This document shows positions 47,760 through 49,483 of a DNA stretch of 49,483 bases, one piece after another. The translations under genes and the position numbers were made by a program. Positions within the stretch are counted from its first letter, which is position 1, and every line of letters begins with the position of its first letter. Origin of the DNA: Nitrospinota bacterium (GTDB taxonomy: Bacteria; JADFOP01; DATKYB01); assembly GCA_035528715.1 (NCBI GenBank), contig DATKYB010000043.1, positions 1 through 49,483 on the forward strand. The letters run 5' to 3'. The notes beneath the pieces were generated by a model, which was not told where the DNA came from, ran no database searches, and saw nothing but the letters and a program-made list of their open reading frames with translations.

Positions 47760-48635
47760 ATGAAAGAATTGAATAAAGAGCTTGAGAGAATAGATGAGAA
47801 GATAAAGAAAAATCCGGTATATTCTGATATTCTTGAGCTCTATAAAGAGATATTAAAGGCCAAAAACAGATATAAAGATATTTTGAAGGTAGAGCCTTTG
47901 GATATAGATGAAGAGATGATAGAAAGAGCAATAAAAAACGAATTTCCTGCAGTTCGTAAAGATAAAATCAATGCGGATTTTGAGGCATTGGAGAAATATT
48001 TTTTTGAGTTATTGAATCTGTTTAAAGAGAAAGAGGAAGATTTGGCAGAGGAATTAAAATCAGCAATTCAAAGAAGAGAAATTAATCTTAAGGAATTGGT
48101 AAGGGATGTGTTAGTAAGGGGCGTTGATACTAAAGGAGAGAATGGTGATGCAGAAGAAGAATCGTGGAGTGACAATAAGACAGTCAGGCTTCTTATTTAT
48201 GAGGCCTTAAGACCTGTTATGGAATCTTATTCCCAAACGTTAAAAGATAAGATCAAAGATGAAGATTGGGGGAAGGGAGTTTGCCCTGTGTGTGGTGAGA
48301 AACCAAGGATGGCCGAACTTCGAGGAGAAGAGGGAAAGAGAATTTTCATGTGTTCTCTCTGTAGCCATGAGTGGTCTTTTATGAGGGTCAAATGTCCATT
48401 CTGTGAAAATGATAATCAGGAAGAATTGGGATACCTTTCCGTTGAAGGAGAGCCAAATTATCGGATTAATATCTGTAAGAAATGTAAAGGATATATTAAG
48501 ACCATTAATACGAAAGATTTCGGTGAGGATGCAGATGTATCCCTTGTTTTAGAAGACATCACAACCTTACACCTCGATATATTGGCAAAGAAAGAAGGTT
48601 TTAAAAAAGAGAATATTGCTTTATTCTATCCATAA
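47760..48635 (+). CDS. fdhE: Formate dehydrogenase accessory protein FdhE
   Basis: Cytoplasmic maturation factor needed to assemble active formate dehydrogenase-N/O. The N-terminal half is helical and charged. The C-terminal half carries the expected rubredoxin-like zinc or iron sites: CPVCGEKPRMAELRG, MCSLCSHEWSFMRVKCPFCE and NICKKCKGYIKTINT. ATG 47760 follows GGAA; TTG 47748 is an alternative. Being next to fdnGHI supports the role. Confidence 0.88.
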   Translation: MKELNKELERIDEKIKKNPVYSDILELYKEILKAKNRYKDILKVEPLDIDEEMIERAIKNEFPAVRKDKINADFEALEKYFFELLNLFKEKEEDLAEELKSAIQRREINLKELVRDVLVRGVDTKGENGDAEEESWSDNKTVRLLIYEALRPVMESYSQTLKDKIKDEDWGKGVCPVCGEKPRMAELRGEEGKRIFMCSLCSHEWSFMRVKCPFCENDNQEELGYLSVEGEPNYRINICKKCKGYIKTINTKDFGEDADVSLVLEDITTLHLDILAKKEGFKKENIALFYP

Positions 48636-48773
48636 TCAGAAAATAATATTTTCACACTTTTTGTTATATTTATCTACTCAATAAACTCCATTTTTTAAAA
48701 AATGCTTGACTAAGAGTTTAATTTGAATTATTTTAAGTTCTCGCAAAGCCTTCCACAGGTTTTATGAGGATGT

Positions 48774-48849
<76 letters not shown>

Positions 48850-48859
48850 CTCATAATCT

Positions 48860-49483
48860 TTAGGAATCAAGCACTTGAAAGGCTTTAGCATCTCTCTCTT
48901 TTTTCTCCTTTTCGCGAGTTATTACTAAATTTATACTGTTTTTTGTTTTGTGATAGTCTGTAAGCCTCTTGGAAGCCTCTTTTAGGTCTTCCTCGTCAAT
49001 GATATTGTACCGTTCAAACACGCTTCTTGTTTTCCAGCCTCCTATCTTCATGATCACGCTCTCAGAAACGCCGGCCTTCCTCATATTCCTTGCAGCGGTC
49101 CTTCTGAGATCATGAAATATCTTACCATGAAGCTCTGCAGCATCACGCGCCTTGTTCCATGCCTTTCTATAGTTCCTTATCTGTCGACCTTTGCGAGAGG
49201 AAAACACCCATGGACATTCGGGAAATTTGGTATTTCTCGCATAGAGCTGAAACTTGATTATCTCAAACAGCTCACCATCCATGTATAAGATTCGAGGCTC
49301 TTTGTTTTTAGTGGTCCCGACCTCTAATTCAATCTTTTTCTCGAGCAAGTCAACCTGATCCCATTTAAGACTCAGGATTTCTTCTATCCGGCAGGCTGAA
49401 TAATAGCCCATTGTCAAAACCGGTCTTAAATAATCGGGTAAGGCTTCCCTCATTTTTTGGTATTCCTCATATTCAAAGAAACC
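48860..49483 (-). CDS. Tyrosine integrase (5' end outside window)
   Basis: Phage or island type site-specific recombinase. The reading frame stays open to the window edge (FFEYEEYQKM before the first internal Met at 49453), so the N-terminal arm-binding and core domains are cut off. The catalytic residues are visible: Arg in YSACRIEEILSLKW, Lys region VGTTKNKEPRILY, His-x-x-Arg in FHDLRRTAARNMRKAG, and Tyr in SVFERYNIID. Its 3' end points to tRNA-Phe and lies 10 bases from it, the usual position of an integrase at an attachment site. The element itself would extend to the right. Confidence 0.92.
   Translation of the reverse strand, partial: GFFEYEEYQKMREALPDYLRPVLTMGYYSACRIEEILSLKWDQVDLLEKKIELEVGTTKNKEPRILYMDGELFEIIKFQLYARNTKFPECPWVFSSRKGRQIRNYRKAWNKARDAAELHGKIFHDLRRTAARNMRKAGVSESVIMKIGGWKTRSVFERYNIIDEEDLKEASKRLTDYHKTKNSINLVITREKEKKERDAKAFQVLDS

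Overview
The window looks like chromosome from an AT-leaning, double-membraned (Gram-negative) anaerobe or facultative anaerobe. The evidence is an MCE/MlaD lipid-transport protein with its lipoprotein, an outer-membrane beta-barrel porin, many c-type cytochromes, an alternative complex III and a selenocysteine-containing formate dehydrogenase. This gene set fits Nitrospirota, Desulfobacterota or a nearby candidate phylum, but no marker here settles the phylum.

Layout. (1) 1-3262: the end of an MCE/MlaD lipid-transport operon, then two unknown exported proteins. (2) 3519-6297: a two-component system (MASE3-type membrane histidine kinase and NarL-type regulator) followed by an orphan receiver with no output domain. 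(3) 6312-20880: a carbon block. A GH13 sugar phosphorylase, Pta and AckA form one operon. A FolE2-like protein, Pgi and ManA follow on the same strand. Pfk and Pgm form an opposite-strand operon, then come L-lactate dehydrogenase and class II fructose-bisphosphate aldolase. Together they carry glycosyl units through glucose-1-phosphate, glucose-6-phosphate, fructose-6-phosphate and fructose-bisphosphate towards lactate and acetate plus ATP. (4) 20912-28780: a patchwork of small accessory genes: a frameshifted DUF3313 protein, an orphan solute-binding protein, an exported protein, two divergent GIY-YIG-like proteins, GreA, a zinc alcohol dehydrogenase, an ARMT1/DUF89 protein, a Cys/His-rich receiver, and a DUF5320/DUF134 pair with a palindromic operator. 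(5) 28847-35957: a six-gene alternative complex III operon (actA, a fused actB, actC, actD, actE, actF). (6) 36034-38760: a copper-type P1B ATPase. (7) 38883-42811: a truncated sensor, then a decaheme cytochrome and an MtrB/PioB-type porin with two extra heme motifs, which looks like a conduit for extracellular electron transfer. (8) 43098-48635: the Sec-containing formate dehydrogenase-N operon and fdhE. (9) 48774-49483: tRNA-Phe(GAA) with a tyrosine integrase next to it, the likely edge of an integrated element that continues past the window.

How the parts fit (inference): formate is oxidised in the periplasm by FdnGHI, which reduces the quinone pool. Alternative complex III oxidises quinol and passes electrons to periplasmic cytochromes. 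The decaheme-porin pair could then carry electrons across the outer membrane. The carbon block supplies fermentation-style ATP. No cytochrome oxidase, selenocysteine insertion genes, CRISPR array, rRNA or intact insertion sequence was seen.
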